From Psococerastis gibbosa (taxonomy: Eukaryota > Arthropoda > Insecta > Psocodea > Psocidae), in the NCBI GenBank assembly GCA_963971405.1, contig OZ020491.1, forward strand, positions 28,323,019-28,387,018: a DNA stretch of 64,000 nt. Direction: 5' to 3'. A program made the position numbers and the translations under genes. Position 1 is the stretch's first letter. Each line of letters opens with the position of its first letter. The notes beneath the pieces are model-generated. The model made no database searches. It worked only from the letters and a program-made list of their open reading frames with translations, and was not told the origin of the DNA. This document shows, one piece after another, positions 1 to 10,126 of this stretch.

Positions 1-135
1 TTAAGTACTGCAGCAAACTTGGTAGTGTGCACCGCGTTGGCAGGGGAACATTGTGGAACATGGTAACGCGCTGAGACTACCAATCTGAGGGCATGTCGAG
101 TTCTTGTCACCTCCGAACTAATCGTGTGAGTTGAC
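1..135 (-). repeat. Dispersed repeat R1, inverted copy
   Basis: This stretch is the reverse complement, with scattered mismatches, of 8178-8320. Shared pieces include the segment around cagcaaacttggtagtgt and the one around catggtaacgcgctgagac. A weaker relative lies near 42290-42360. The family was not identified and has no coding sense. The copy is cut by the window edge. Confidence 0.6.
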
Positions 136-404
136 TATGTTCCTCAAGTGGTTAAAACAAAACAAAAAACCAACAAAATTTCCGGAGTTCTCAAATACTT
201 ATTCAAATTACTTACTTACTTTATCCAACGCCCGAACGTGGTAGTTCAACCATTCGTCGCCGAGCTTCCCAATAGCGGTTCACCAAGTCATCGTTCGGGT
301 AGGTGAGAGCCGTGCAGTCCCTCAGGTGGTCTTCGTCCATTCTTCCACACTTATTCAAATTTACTTGCATTGTTTTAATAACTCTGTATTGTGACTGCAA
401 AGGA
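136..404. other. No feature recognised
   Basis: Unique-looking AT-rich sequence. The only link found is a short phrase at about 294-310 that recurs near 2004-2020. A small open frame beginning at 303 has no domain or codon pattern to support it. Confidence 0.5.
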
Positions 405-545
405 TTTCACAGCCGGAGTCACCGAGGTACAACCTTCGAAGTCTACGCAATGAAGATGTCAACCGCAGATGTTGACGAAACGTTTGGAAGTTTACTTTCA
501 ATTCGACCACGGCCCATCAGCCCGGATTCTACTGGTTCTTCATAA
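405..545 (+). mobile_element. Penelope-like element fragment with hammerhead-like core
   Basis: This piece matches 27640-27735 and 34425-34500 over a stretch with cgaaacgtttggaag and a segment reading accacggcccatcagcccgg. At 451-480 it has TGAAGA, a 6-bp stem (gtcaac 458-463, gttgac 471-476) and GAAA (477-480), the layout of a hammerhead ribozyme core as reported in Penelope-like retroelements. The core C is an A here (position 450), and one extra T sits between core and stem, so activity is doubtful. No reverse transcriptase is attached. The family assignment is inference. Confidence 0.45.
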
Positions 546-1113
546 CTCTGTATTGGTTTCATGCCCACAATTTATTTCTTAGCGAAGCATTGGTGACTGC
601 TGTCCCCATATATAGCTTCCATCGCCCGTCTATGACCTTAGTACCCTAGTTTACCGCTCAACAATATTCTCCCTGTACATAAATTCTGATATCTAACCCA
701 GGATCTATGACCGTAGTACCTTAGTCCACTACTTTACAGTATAACTCCCTGTGGCCTGTATATAAGTTCCGAAAGCTTTCCGTGGAAAAACCAATAGCAA
801 AAACTTCTAACCACGCTCTCCAACCCCCCCCCCCCTTACTAGAAGTTCAGCACGTTTCCCGATCCCTCACGTACAGCCTGTTTTGTCAGAACTTTCCCGA
901 AACTGCCAAAGAAAGTATATAATGAAAGTGGTCGAGCCTTTAATCTCCCTAACTTGCTGTAAGACAAGATATCGCAAAACCCTCCCCCCCCCCCCCATGA
1001 GTTAAGCTTCAAAACTTTTGAAAATCCCCTCGTAGATATCGTGATTACCAGTAAACCCTGATGAATCTTTGTATAATGTCTTGGCTTGAAATGTCTGCAG
1101 AATACATAGATGG
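546..1113. other. No gene; C homopolymers
   Basis: AT-rich sequence with C runs near 825-834 and 984-996. A minus-strand open frame crosses the SINE at its start and only translates the tRNA-like promoter of that SINE. Nothing else is recognised. Confidence 0.5.
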
Positions 1114-1311
1114 TCAGGACATGTAGAGTAGTGGTACAGACTCCAACTTTCACCCGAAAGGTTGTTGGTTCGAGTCCCACACTTGCTGCATTTTCAGGCC
1201 ATGTAATGCAGGTGGTCCCGAGTCTTCCTAGTTGGGTGTAAGAGAGGGCTTTATAGTCCGAACTCCGCTAGGTTGGCTTAGTAATAGAACAAGTCAATAT
1301 TTATTTATAGA
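1114..1311 (+). mobile_element. SINE-A, tRNA-headed
   Basis: The head has an A-box-like tagagtagtgg at 1124-1134 and a perfect B box ggttcgagtcc at 1167-1177, the internal RNA polymerase III promoter of a tRNA-derived SINE. The tail ends with ggttggcttagtaatagaac and an AT-rich (attt)n end. Other copies lie at 6845-7058, 15311-15522, 15617-15770 and 36890-37185. Part of the core is deleted here: the phrase around cttcggagggcatgtaaagc is shortened. Confidence 0.8.
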
Positions 1312-1322
1312 GCGATTACATA

Positions 1323-1565
1323 TTATCATATTGGTGAACAGAATGTCAGACGGCAGCATGCTGAACAAGATGTACAAAGCAAGCATGACAGGAAGACGAC
1401 TGGCCGGACGTCCTCGAAAACGCTGGAAGGATGAGTTGGAAACTGACCTTCGTGAGTTGGGAGTCCATAGATGATGGAACGTTGTACAAAGCCGAGATGA
1501 CTGGAGGAGTGTTGTTGAGCAGGCCAAAGCACATCAAGGGCTGTAGGACCAGAAGAGGATATTGG
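1323..1565 (+). pseudogene. LINE 3'-end remnant (ORF2 C-terminal tail)
   Basis: Conceptual translation gives a run with NRMSDGS, then GRRLAGRPRKRWKDELETDL, then VVEQAKAHQGL and a stop. This basic GRPRKRW...DL...W...A pattern is the usual C-terminal end of arthropod non-LTR retrotransposon polyproteins. An in-frame stop after LGVHR shows it is dead. A closely related, younger copy with clear target-site duplications is at 21499-21673. No catalytic domain remains because both copies are strongly 5'-truncated. It lies directly behind SINE-A. Confidence 0.7.
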
Positions 1566-2924
1566 TAAACAAAATAATGATTCCATATTAAACTGCTAAA
1601 ATATATCATATGGAAATTTCAGCAAACATAGCGATTAACTTTCAGATCAACTTATAGTATATTTGCAACCGTGTAGCTTATTTATATTATTTCAGCATTG
1701 CCTATATTGGTCTGAGAAGCAATAGAAGTTCAAATTCCAACCCCACCAGCCCGCCGCCTCCATAGTCAAATTCCTTCCCAACCAAAACGGTATCCTTTTC
1801 AAAACTAACCCCCCAATCAAATTGGCCGTAAAAACTTAGGATAGACCAAGAGAAATTAGTGACTTTATAAATTAGCCGAAACGTGTCAGGGCCCCAAAAA
1901 AAATTAAACATCACCATCTGCTTCCCCTAAGGGCCCATTTCCTTTCCTGGGGTTGTGAACGTGTGCAAAGAGGCCGCTATAGTATGAAATGGGCGCGCAG
2001 TTGTTCGGGTAGGGTGAGAGTCGTTTATCATCCACCCCTGGCTGAAGTCAGTCCTGGGATGGTATTTTTAAATTTCGTATCAGAGGTGGCCACCCCTGCG
2101 TTTGCTAGATAGATCATCGGCGCAGATATAAGGGATGAATTGAATTGTTTGGATAAAGTTAATAAAATAGGGGCATCTTTGTTTGGATCTAGCAAATGTT
2201 TACTTTAGATAAGTGAATTAATTAAATTAAAAGTTTAAATTTATGGCATAGTTGTAGTAAATGCGTTATGATTTATTTGACCATTGGATGAGGATGAACC
2301 AAATAAAATAACTTAAAATTAATGTTAATAATATGATAGACTGTAAAATTACTCTAATTTTATCATTATTCTCCCGCTCTAATTTATCTACTGGGAATTC
2401 TGCCTGATAGTTGCCCACAAAATCGCTTTTACAGGTATTTTAGGGAGTCTACCCATCAGTAGTCTAACATGTAACTAGCGCTCTGATTGGGTATTAATGA
2501 CGCACAATTGTGACTACAGGCCATAGGCACAGACACACACGTGTATTGGCTTTAGACCTAGCTGTCATTATTATCACAAGTTTTATGTAAGTTTTAAAGG
2601 TTATTTGTTTGTTGAAAAGTTGAGTTTTATTCTTTTTTTTTACTCTCTTATGAATTTGGTTATTTATTTATTATTACCGTGACCTCTCACCCCTCCCCCC
2701 CCCCCGCGTGGATCCGCCATTTTACTTTTAGTGCACGGTCATTGAACCTTCAGTAGGGGTCAGAAACAGCAAACCTACTATGTCGTTTAATAATAACTTA
2801 CTGTGGGATTAAAAATGTAAACAAAATAATTTAAGAATGCAAAGCGAATAGCGATACTCTAAAATTGTTTGTCTACAATTTTAACTCCATAATAAACTAT
2901 TCTTTAAGAGGCATGGTAGGCCCA
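1566..2924. other. AT-rich non-coding stretch
   Basis: No open frame with coding character, no RNA gene and no repeat shared within the window was recognised. There is a C run near 2690-2706. A minus-strand open frame at 1702-1917 is compositional. Confidence 0.5.
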
Positions 2925-3572
2925 CCAGCATGCTGATCATTGCGATTTTAATCCCGGGGGTAATATAATACCATGTCATGTGATGGTATTAATTCAATTG
3001 TATAAAATAAATGAACTGCAAATTTCAGATTTTTTTAATTTTTGATGTTGGTAACCGTCGCAAGAGTGCTAAGCGCGGAAAATTCAAATTGAGTCAATTT
3101 AAACAATTGAATAATCTTCGGCTATATTTTCTTCATTTTTTCTGCCTTAGATTTAGACAAATAAAATTTTTTATAATCCTAATATATTAATTCAAAATTA
3201 AAACTTGTTTATTTCTAGGGCGATATGGGTTTATATTTCCTATTTATATTTGCTATGGCAGCGTCGTGTCATTTCAGTTCTTCAGTATTGCCAACATCAC
3301 AATTTAAAAAATTCTGAAATTTGCTGTTCATTTATTTTAAACAATTGAATTAACACCATCTCGTTGTAAAGTTTGTTGTTGCGTTGTATTTCTTTAATTT
3401 AGGTACTTGAAATAATAATACAATCTTGAAGTTTCCATGTTGAATTTATTACTTAAAACAAAATGGCCGCTTCCACTCGAAGCGCCTAGATTCAAACTCC
3501 TTGACACTCGTGACATGGTATTATATTACCCACGGTATTGTAATAATACCACATCGCCATGATCACCACCAT
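2925..3572. mobile_element. Long inverted-repeat (foldback) DNA element
   Basis: The left end (catgctgatcattgcgat, then ggtaatataataccatgtca at about 2951-2970) is mirrored by tgacatggtattatattacc and atcgccatgatcaccacca at the right end. A second inner pair also mirrors: the stretch at about 2985-3050 against the reverse complement of about 3290-3362. The arms have drifted and nothing between them codes. The superfamily was not determined. Confidence 0.6.
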
Positions 3573-4034
3573 GAATCCCACGAGTAATTTAGGAGACATA
3601 AATTATTAAATGATGCATATTTATGATATATGTATGGACAACGTATTACGTCAGGTCAGTGGAGCCTTATAGGAGAAAGGGAAGGGGGGGGGGGAGAGAG
3701 GTGAAGTGGCGTGACTTTACGGACAGAACATGATTAACAAGTTAACATGAGACTAGTATCTCACGTTGAACGCCGTTCGCCGCACAAACGTGACTTTCAC
3801 CTTGACAACAAATATCAAATCCGCATACAGTGCTACAATAACGTGATTCTGGAAATTCTGGAAATTAACAGTCGTATCCTGACATCACTGAAGACACATG
3901 TACTGTGAAAATTATCACATTGACTCGTGTTGTGCAATTCACTGACTCAGTTTGGTCCAGTCAGATTAGTCAAGTAAATCAGTTCATTAAATCAGTTAGC
4001 AGTTTAATAGATGTAAGTCTTCTTCTTCACAATC
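3573..4034. other. No feature recognised
   Basis: Non-coding sequence with a G run near 3684-3694. An 82-residue open frame at 3905-4153 lies partly antisense to the LINE remnant that follows and has no support. Confidence 0.45.
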
Positions 4035-4217
4035 TCAACGATTGGTTGGCAGAAACTCCGTGTATATCATCCTCCAGCTCTTTCGGTCCTGCGCTTTCCT
4101 CTTCAGCTCTTGGTACGTTTGAGCTCCTCTGTCCTCCTTCAGTTGATCCATGAATTCCATCTTCGGCCGCTCTCTTCTACTGGTTCCTTCCACAAGTAAT
4201 TGCCAGAAAATAATCAT
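4035..4217 (-). pseudogene. LINE C-terminal tail remnant
   Basis: On the minus strand the translation reads SRRERPKMEFMDQLKEDRG, then TYQELKRKAQDRKSWRMI and LPTNR before the stop. This fits the terminal part of LINE ORF2 proteins: G/R-rich stretch, W/F-M-D-x-L-x-D, then A-x-D-R-x-x-W. No endonuclease or reverse transcriptase part is present. A diverged, partly duplicated relative lies at 38035-38400 on the same strand. Confidence 0.65.
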
Positions 4218-4839
4218 GATTTTACTTTATTGTGCTGTCATTCAGGTTTATCTGGCTGCAATCTCGTGACTCAACAAATCAAAATACTGATCAAAAGCAG
4301 TCGCTGTACGAAAGCGGCACTTGAAATATCAAGATGAAGCAGAAGTCATAAAAGGGTCCTCCTGAAAAAGCAAAATCGGGCAGATCCTTTTACGGGATAG
4401 CGTTCGTTTATTCATTCAGACGGGGATGATTGTTTTCTTTATAAAATGGGGGCTGACACACGTCTCACATGTTTGCCGTTTGATAAATAGCCGGCCTCCT
4501 GCAAGGAACACACTCTGGCCCGCTTCTGTTCTTAATGTTTGTTATTGATAGGCCCCAGTTCGCATGTGTTAATGTTGTCAACCTTTTTCAATACATTTCT
4601 TAAGAAGGATAGGTACTGGGGTATCTAGATGAGGATCTCAATCTTTTGACTAATTTTATTCTTAAAATAGAATTCGCACATTTTTCTACACATTTTTCTA
4701 CATCTTCCATCTGACTATCTCTAAAGTAACGTTTATACATTTCATAATGTTCTGAATTAGTAGTAGTAGTACCTTTTCCCCGAGTTTTCTGAATCAACTT
4801 ATCAAGGTGCTTCCATAATTGAAGTTACTTTTACTTACT
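4218..4839. other. No feature recognised
   Basis: AT-rich non-coding sequence. Small open frames here, such as the minus-strand one at 4600-4797, have no recognisable domain and no neighbouring support. Confidence 0.45.
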
Positions 4840-5130
4840 GACTTCTACTACGCCTTATCCTCATAGATGGCCGGCGGCACGATGGCAGCGTTTCCACGGA
4901 GTCATCGACACTAGGGGTCACCAGATCCACATCAACTTCGTCCAGCCGTTGCATCCGTGGTCTTCCCACTCATCATCTCCCTTGGGTCACCTTGCGTAGG
5001 GCTGCTTTGTAGCCCTTTTATCTGTCACTCGTTCCACGTGCCTGATGCGGGCACTCTCGATTTAGGCTACTATCGGAGGTTCTCGGTATATCGCGTAGAG
5101 CTCATTTCTACGGATACGTCACTCTCTCTG
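4840..5130 (-). pseudogene. Decayed LINE C-terminal remnant
   Basis: On the minus strand, and with frame changes, one can read HVERVTDKRATKQPYAR, then VGRPRMQRLDEVDVDL. These correspond to the H-V-x-R-M and G-R-P-x-x-R-W-x-D-x-V-x-x-D-L blocks of LINE polyprotein tails. The frame is broken between them, so this is an old relic. Confidence 0.5.
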
Positions 5131-5369
5131 TCCCTCGAAAATATAGTATAACCAACAGTGTCGAATGCCCTTAACGTTCTTCACTATTTATATTTAAATA
5201 ACAAAAAATGAAAACTCATTTTATCATACTAAGAACACTACAAAATATGTTAACATAATTCACCCCAAAGCGGCAAAATGAGGTCATCCTTAATATGATA
5301 ACGGATGGGTGGAAAACGTTAGGAAACTTCATGGGAAAGACTGAATCTTATTAACGTCAGTAAACGTCT
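5131..5369. other. No feature recognised
   Basis: AT-rich linker without recognisable repeats or coding sequence. Confidence 0.4.
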
Positions 5370-5790
5370 TTCTGCTGCTGCTGCTGCTGCTTAGCGTCTT
5401 GAAGCTCCCAAGAGAACATGTGTCATTTTGAAAGTCATGAAGGTCGATTCAATATTGTATAATATCTTATTTTGTTTCTTCTTCTTCTTCTTCTTCTTCA
5501 TCCTCTTCTTCTTCTTCTACTTCTTCTTTATTTCTTCTTATTCTTACTCTTCTTCTTTCGTCTTGATGCTCCCTAGAGAACATGTGTAATTTTGAAAGTC
5601 ATGAAGGTCGAATTAATACATATTAATGTCTTATTTTGCTTCATCTTCTTCTTCTTTTATTTCTTCTTCTTCTTCTTCTTAATCTTCTTCTTTCGTCTTG
5701 ACGCTCCCATGAGAACATGTGTCATTTTGAAAGTCATGAATATCTGCTTTTGCTGCTTCTTCATCCTCTTCTTCTACTTCTTTCATTTTT
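5370..5790. repeat. Composite tandem repeat with (CTG)n and (TTC)n tracts
   Basis: A unit beginning near cgtcttgaagctcccaagag and continuing gaacatgtgtcattttgaaa then gtcatgaaggtcga occurs three times, at about 5392-5472, 5562-5640 and 5692-5745. Each copy is joined to a long TTC-rich polypyrimidine tract, and a CTG run opens the block near 5372-5390. The 102-residue open frame across it is a Phe-rich reading of the microsatellite, not a gene. Confidence 0.75.
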
Positions 5791-5899
5791 TCCTCGCACT
5801 GCTTGTGTTCAACACAAGAGTTCTAAATAGAAAAGATGGGACATTTCCTTCCAGCCAAAAATATATAATTCTAATTTCTGGTATCGTCGTCTGCATGTA

Positions 5900-6050
5900 A
5901 TAATATAAAAGGGAAGATGGAAGGACAGAGGGCTTCCGGCAGAACATTCTGGCTAAAAAAAACCTGAGGCAGTGCTTTGGCAACGGCACGACTTCCTTTT
6001 TCAGAGCAGAAGTCTCCAGGTTCGCTTATCTTCGATAGAGGAGGTATTAA
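5900..6050 (+). pseudogene. LINE C-terminal tail remnant
   Basis: The DNA from ggaagatggaaggacagagg to the phrase near cttatcttcgatagaggagg parallels 7225-7385 and 26895-27060. In those copies it encodes the GRRRTSWLKNL / LFRAA / IAMMIANHR tail of a LINE ORF2. Frames are broken here. Confidence 0.55.
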
Positions 6051-6789
6051 AAAAAGAGAAGAAAAGAGAAATTCCCTATCTTCACATCATCCTGTTTAAA
6101 TACACAATAAGAGTGATAACAAAATAACAAATTTACTGTTCACACGTAATCAACAATGGTGTTTGGCTTTTTGAAAAAGAAAAGTTCCAAAAATATGATT
6201 CAAGCACACGCATACCGTGCACATTCATAAGGTTTGTGTTAACGGAGACAAAGGTAGATTGCGTAGGGGCTGGGTGGATAAGGGGGCAGGGGGGGGGGGT
6301 TGCCGGAAAAATAGATGCTTTCACTTTCCGGTCACGCACTCTTTAACGAACTGCACCAAATTTTAATCCTCCCCACTACCCAACCCCCTCCCGGGGCTCC
6401 CACCCCCGTTTGTAAAGTTTTGAACACCTACAGGTCCATTCGTTTCAACCCCGCCGGAAGCATTTTCAAAAAGTTGCCGCTTATACTAATTGTAAAAAAA
6501 CAAAGGTTTAATTATGATAGTAACTTTTTGGCGGCAAATTGGGAAATTATTGGTGTTTCAATCATTTTCGTACATACATACTGTGTGTTTGGGAATATTT
6601 TTTCAGTTACAGATACAGTATATAACCTATAAAATTATAACTTAACTGAAGTATATCTTTTTGATACACCTATAGGCATCAAATTTAATTTTAGCAGTTC
6701 CCCAGATTCAAAGGCATGACATGAAAAAGACAGATTGATACATATTTCGATTTTTACATAGACATATAGCCTAGATAGAGATTGGCCCA
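6051..6789. other. No gene recognised
   Basis: AT-rich with G and C runs near 6290 and 6380. The open frames at 6315-6632 (105 codons) and 6133-6339 minus lack domains, and I treat them as chance. Confidence 0.4.
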
Positions 6790-7385
6790 ATCGTTCAATA
6801 TGGTATAGAGAGACGGACATTGACATCAATATTGAAATGTGGGTATGCCCTCGAATGAATAAATAAATAAATATAGACTTTTTTTGTTCTATTACTAAGC
6901 CAACCTAGCGGAGTTTGGGCTCTGAGCCCTCTCTTACACTCATCTAGGAAAACCCCTTTGCATGCACTCCGAAGCATGGCCAGAAAATATAGCAAGTGTG
7001 GGACTCGAACCAACAACCGTTCGGGTGAAAGTTGGAGCCCGTTCCACTACTCTACATGCTGCCTATATTAGGAAGAGATCCCTAATGCTGAGGTCCCGAG
7101 GCGAATGAATATAGAAGCCGAGTTGCTGCTGATGGCTAAGAAACGAAAACTAACATACTTCGGCTGTATGATGAGGAACGAATAGTATCCTTTTCTGCAT
7201 ACAATAATACAAGGCAAGACAGAAGGACTGAGGGCTCCCGGCAGAAGAGGAACATCCGGGTTAACAAACCAGAAGCAGTGATTTGGTAATAGCACGACGT
7301 CCCTTTTTAGAGCAGCAGTCTCCAAGGTCCAAATTGCCATGATGATCGCCAATCATCGATAGAAGAAGCATTTAAAGGAGAAGAT
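6790..7385 (+). pseudogene. LINE ORF2 3' remnant split by a SINE
   Basis: This parallels the LINE remnant at 26660-27065. The left part ends in the reading FEMW/IEMWV followed by cgaatg. The right part resumes with aggaagagatccctaatgct and ends with GRRGTSGLTNQKQ, TTSLFRAAVSKVQIAMMIANHR. Comparison with 26740-26770 shows the SINE was inserted between cgaatg and ctg of one continuous LINE. Stop codons and indels show the LINE is dead. Confidence 0.7.
6845..7058 (-). mobile_element. SINE-A copy nested in a LINE
   Basis: Reverse-oriented SINE-A with (aaat)n tail remnant at 6848-6875, the ctattactaagccaacctag end, the full core and the B box (ggactcgaacc on this strand). The insertion point interrupts the LINE remnant on both sides, so the SINE is younger than that LINE copy. 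Confidence 0.8.
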
Positions 7386-7689
7386 GATACTTTGACCAAG
7401 TCAAATTTGTAAGTTCATTGTTTTGTAGACTTGAAAAGCTGTTTTTCCGACTTCTTCCATCCATTCTCACTACACGTACAAGTCTACAACCTACCATACC
7501 TACCACCTTCTACAATAAACCACTGGCACGATAAATGATAGAAATTAATCGAAATTAATGTACAGCACAGTACATTGCTAGGCTTGATGAGCACAAATAG
7601 ATACTGGAACTACAGTAGCATCAAATTTACATTTCCCAGTTCCCCAGAAATGACAAACCCGAGACCACGTCCCTACCAGCAAACAACAG

Positions 7690-7770
7690 CGATCCCTCTC
7701 CAATACAAACAAATAAAACAAGATAGGTCCCGCAACCCTTCCCTGCGGTACGCCTTTGAAGTTCTTCAAT
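7690..7770 (-). pseudogene. LINE reverse transcriptase motif fragment
   Basis: The minus strand reads FKGVPQGRVAGPILFYLFV, matching the G-V-P-Q-G-S-x-L-G-P-L-L-F block of Jockey-type reverse transcriptases. The catalytic DD box is not found downstream, so only a short piece survives. Confidence 0.6.
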
Positions 7771-7974
7771 AGATACCTTTGCTAATATTTACTTAATTAC
7801 GACATCTTGGTTAGAAGGGCTATCGCGAAAAACTGACTGGGGACGTCTTATTAATTATTTAAATCGGTTAGAAGCTCAACCAACCTAGACAGGCATGTGC
7901 GGGTTAATTATTAATTAGTCTGGAACTCGTAGGGGTTTTGTTTTGGTCGAGTATTCTAGGTTTGTTGCAGAGAC

Positions 7975-8130
7975 TGCGAAAATGCGGCTGTCTGTTTTGT
8001 TTCTAACGCCTGCTTTTAGCATTTCTGCTCTAAGCAACCCTGCCAGCCTGGCGGGGGGAGTGAGCTTGTTTGTTAACTTGAGGCACCCTAAAGGCAGGCT
8101 TCTTCACCTCGGGGAAAGGGGAGTTGACTG
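7975..8130 (+). repeat. Dispersed repeat R2, copy 1
   Basis: Shares a long segment with 35405-35515: gcatttctgctctaagca, then ggggggagtgag, cttgaggcaccctaaaggca and cttcacctcg. The family is unknown and non-coding. Confidence 0.6.
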
Positions 8131-8177
8131 ACAGGGTGGACATCCTGATTATAGTGGATTCCGAATCACTTGTGGAA

Positions 8178-8345
8178 CATAATATAGTCACACGATTAAT
8201 TCAGAGGTGACCAGGACACGACACACACGTAGGCTGACTGGTATAGTCTCAGCGCGTTATCATGTCCCACCATGTTCCCCTGCCAACGCTGTGTACACTA
8301 CCAAGTTTGCCGCAGTGTGAAACATGCTCTGCTCTAATGGATTCA
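8178..8345 (+). repeat. Dispersed repeat R1, direct copy
   Basis: Direct-strand counterpart of 1-135, with gagtgaccaggacacgac-like and ccaccatgttcccctgccaa phrases. The end (aagtttgccgcagt followed by aacatgctctg) is also recognisable near 42298-42330. Confidence 0.6.
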
Positions 8346-8818
8346 ACATGGTAAGGACATTGGTTTGTTTATAGGGTAACTACTATAATTTAAGGATTTC
8401 GGCCAGCTCTCACGGCCAAAGTTTTTTTTTGGAAATATCTATGCAAAATGCAATTTGTCACTTGAAACAGTCTATAAATGCAGAAGAGGCTACAAACTTT
8501 TTAAATCTAAATATACTTCTTCATTATGGGATGTATTATTTTAATTAATATTATTTGATAATATAAGAATCCCGTAGGACTTTTTATTAAATTTTTAGTA
8601 GCAGTCAAAGCGGCGATTTAAGTACGATGCCACTAACTCAAAAATATTTTTTTTTTGTGAAAAATCGCCTTTTACATTCACGCATTTATACTTCCTTATT
8701 ATACGAAAATTTGGGCTAGTAGTGAGTAGTGAGGGAGGGGGGGGGGGTGCTGGTGTGGTGTTGTTTGACCATTTTATTCCTATATAGACACCGAAGAGAT
8801 TACTCCAACCATTTCTTT
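8346..8818. other. No feature recognised
   Basis: AT-rich with a G run near 8736-8749. The minus-strand open frame at 8595-8879 spans this run and the next MITE, so it is not a gene. Confidence 0.4.
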
Positions 8819-9216
8819 GGCGGGGTTTCCACCAACCTCTCATTTCAGAATGCAAAGACATTGACGTGGTAGCAGACATTCAAGACTTTTGCGGGTATTC
8901 CACCGACCTCTCATTGCAGAATGCAAATGACATTGACAGAAATTTGAATTTTTCTTTTTATAGAAATCTATTAAAATGTTTGTACTTAACATATCCCATG
9001 AAGCCATTTTTTAATTTTAGTTTGTTTGTTTGTTTGTGATTTTACTCTATGATCATTGATCAATTTTAACTATAGCATAGGGGAAAACAAACATTTCCGT
9101 CAATGTCATTTGCATTCTGCATTGCGAGGTCGGTGGAAACCCGCCTAAGTCTTGAATGTCTGCTACCACGTCACCGTATTTGTATATAGCCCTAGCCGGT
9201 CGGTGGAAACCCCGCC
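8819..9216. mobile_element. MITE-1 family, outer copy interrupted by a related copy
   Basis: The terminal repeats are ggcggggtttccacc at the left and ggtggaaaccccgcc at the right. The loop sequence cattgacgtggtagcagaca appears on the left, and its complement tgtctgctaccacgtc resumes at about 9157 after the inner copy. It belongs to the palindromic family also seen at 20479, 36016, 36991, 42855 and 56463. The terminal duplication is not clean here. Confidence 0.7.
8890..9145. mobile_element. MITE-1 family, inner nested copy
   Basis: Inverted ends gcgggtattccaccgacctc and the complement of gaggtcggtggaaacccgc enclose an AT-rich loop. It sits in the centre of the outer MITE and is flanked by caagactt and aagtcttg, the two halves of the outer loop. 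Confidence 0.65.
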
Positions 9217-9641
9217 TTAGCAATAATCAAGTCTTCACTTTATCCAATCCATCGCGGTCCCGGCAAAATTTAATCCCCCGAAATCCGAGACCGGTAAAAT
9301 ATAGCCTTTTGTATAGGTTGTCAAAATTTGACGGAGCAAGTTTGGTCGAGCGAAAAGCAGTTTGGTGTTGCTTGCTTCCCTGGAGACTCCATCGAACCCC
9401 CCCCCCCCCCTTCTCTGAAGAACCCCCTCCCTCGTCTATTCTATGCCCATCCATTAGGTAACTGTCACCGACCGCTAATTTCCGAAAATACCTCCTCAAA
9501 CTATTTCATCATTTCTTACTTCTACGATAGGGGAGAAAGTTATGTCTAACCGTTATTCTAGTAAATGTTAAGAGCAAATTGGAGTATTTGGAGTACCCCC
9601 ACTATCGGTTTTTTGACGATTTTCACATGAAATATCTGTAA
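9217..9641. other. No feature recognised
   Basis: Non-coding stretch with a C run at 9399-9410. Overlapping open frames on both strands here are incompatible with each other and lack domains. Confidence 0.4.
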
Positions 9642-10126
9642 CCGGGGTTTCCAAACGATTTGTCCGTGGACCACTAAGATTACTTTTGGATTTTCCGTGG
9701 ACCCCCATGGCTGTGATAGGAAAATCGTTAAATTCTAGGACCAAGATTAATTAGCTAGTGCCTAAGATTACGTGCTAATATTTGATTAAATGTTTAGAAC
9801 TGCAGCCTGATCGAGGCGATTATAATACCGGGGATAAATAAATACCCTAGGATTATAACTGTAAATAAACAAATTTTGAATGGCACTTTCCATTATAAAA
9901 TTATCTTGTTTACATTTGTAATACCAGGGGATTAAATAAATACCGGTATTATAATCGCCTCGATCAGGCTGCTGGTATCGGGCAGATTTGGTTGTTCAGC
10001 GCCAAGACTTAGTGTATTTTATTTCAAATTTCGAATAACTCAGCAGTTTTGTTTTCTTATTTTTTACTTTGGCCCGTGGACCACCTGATATATGTCTGTA
10101 GACCACCGGTGGTCCATGAACCCCTG
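9642..10126. mobile_element. hAT-like MITE carrying a nested insertion
   Basis: The ends are ccggggtttccaaacg and its partner ggtccatgaacccctg. The interior matches the hAT-like MITE at 52317-52635 in reverse orientation. Without the nested 169 bp plus its 3-bp duplication it would be about 313 bp, close to the 319 bp of that copy. The flanks atctgtaa and atctagta are a plausible decayed 8-bp duplication. Confidence 0.7.
9803..9971. mobile_element. Palindromic MITE with CTG duplication
   Basis: Near-perfect 27-bp terminal inverted repeats (cagcctgatcgaggcgatta and onward), flanked by ctg at 9800-9802 and 9972-9974. Removing the element and one ctg restores the hAT-like host sequence. The inner segment ccattataaaattatcttg followed by tttacatt is shared with 26189-26215. 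The superfamily is unresolved. Confidence 0.7.

Noticed and set aside
839..1180. 113-codon minus-strand frame beginning MGLEPTTFR
   Set aside because: It is antisense through the SINE-A tRNA-like head. Such peptides are a well-known false prediction from tRNA-derived SINEs.
5592..5900. 102-codon Phe-rich open frame
   Set aside because: It is a translation of the TTC microsatellite and its neighbouring unit.
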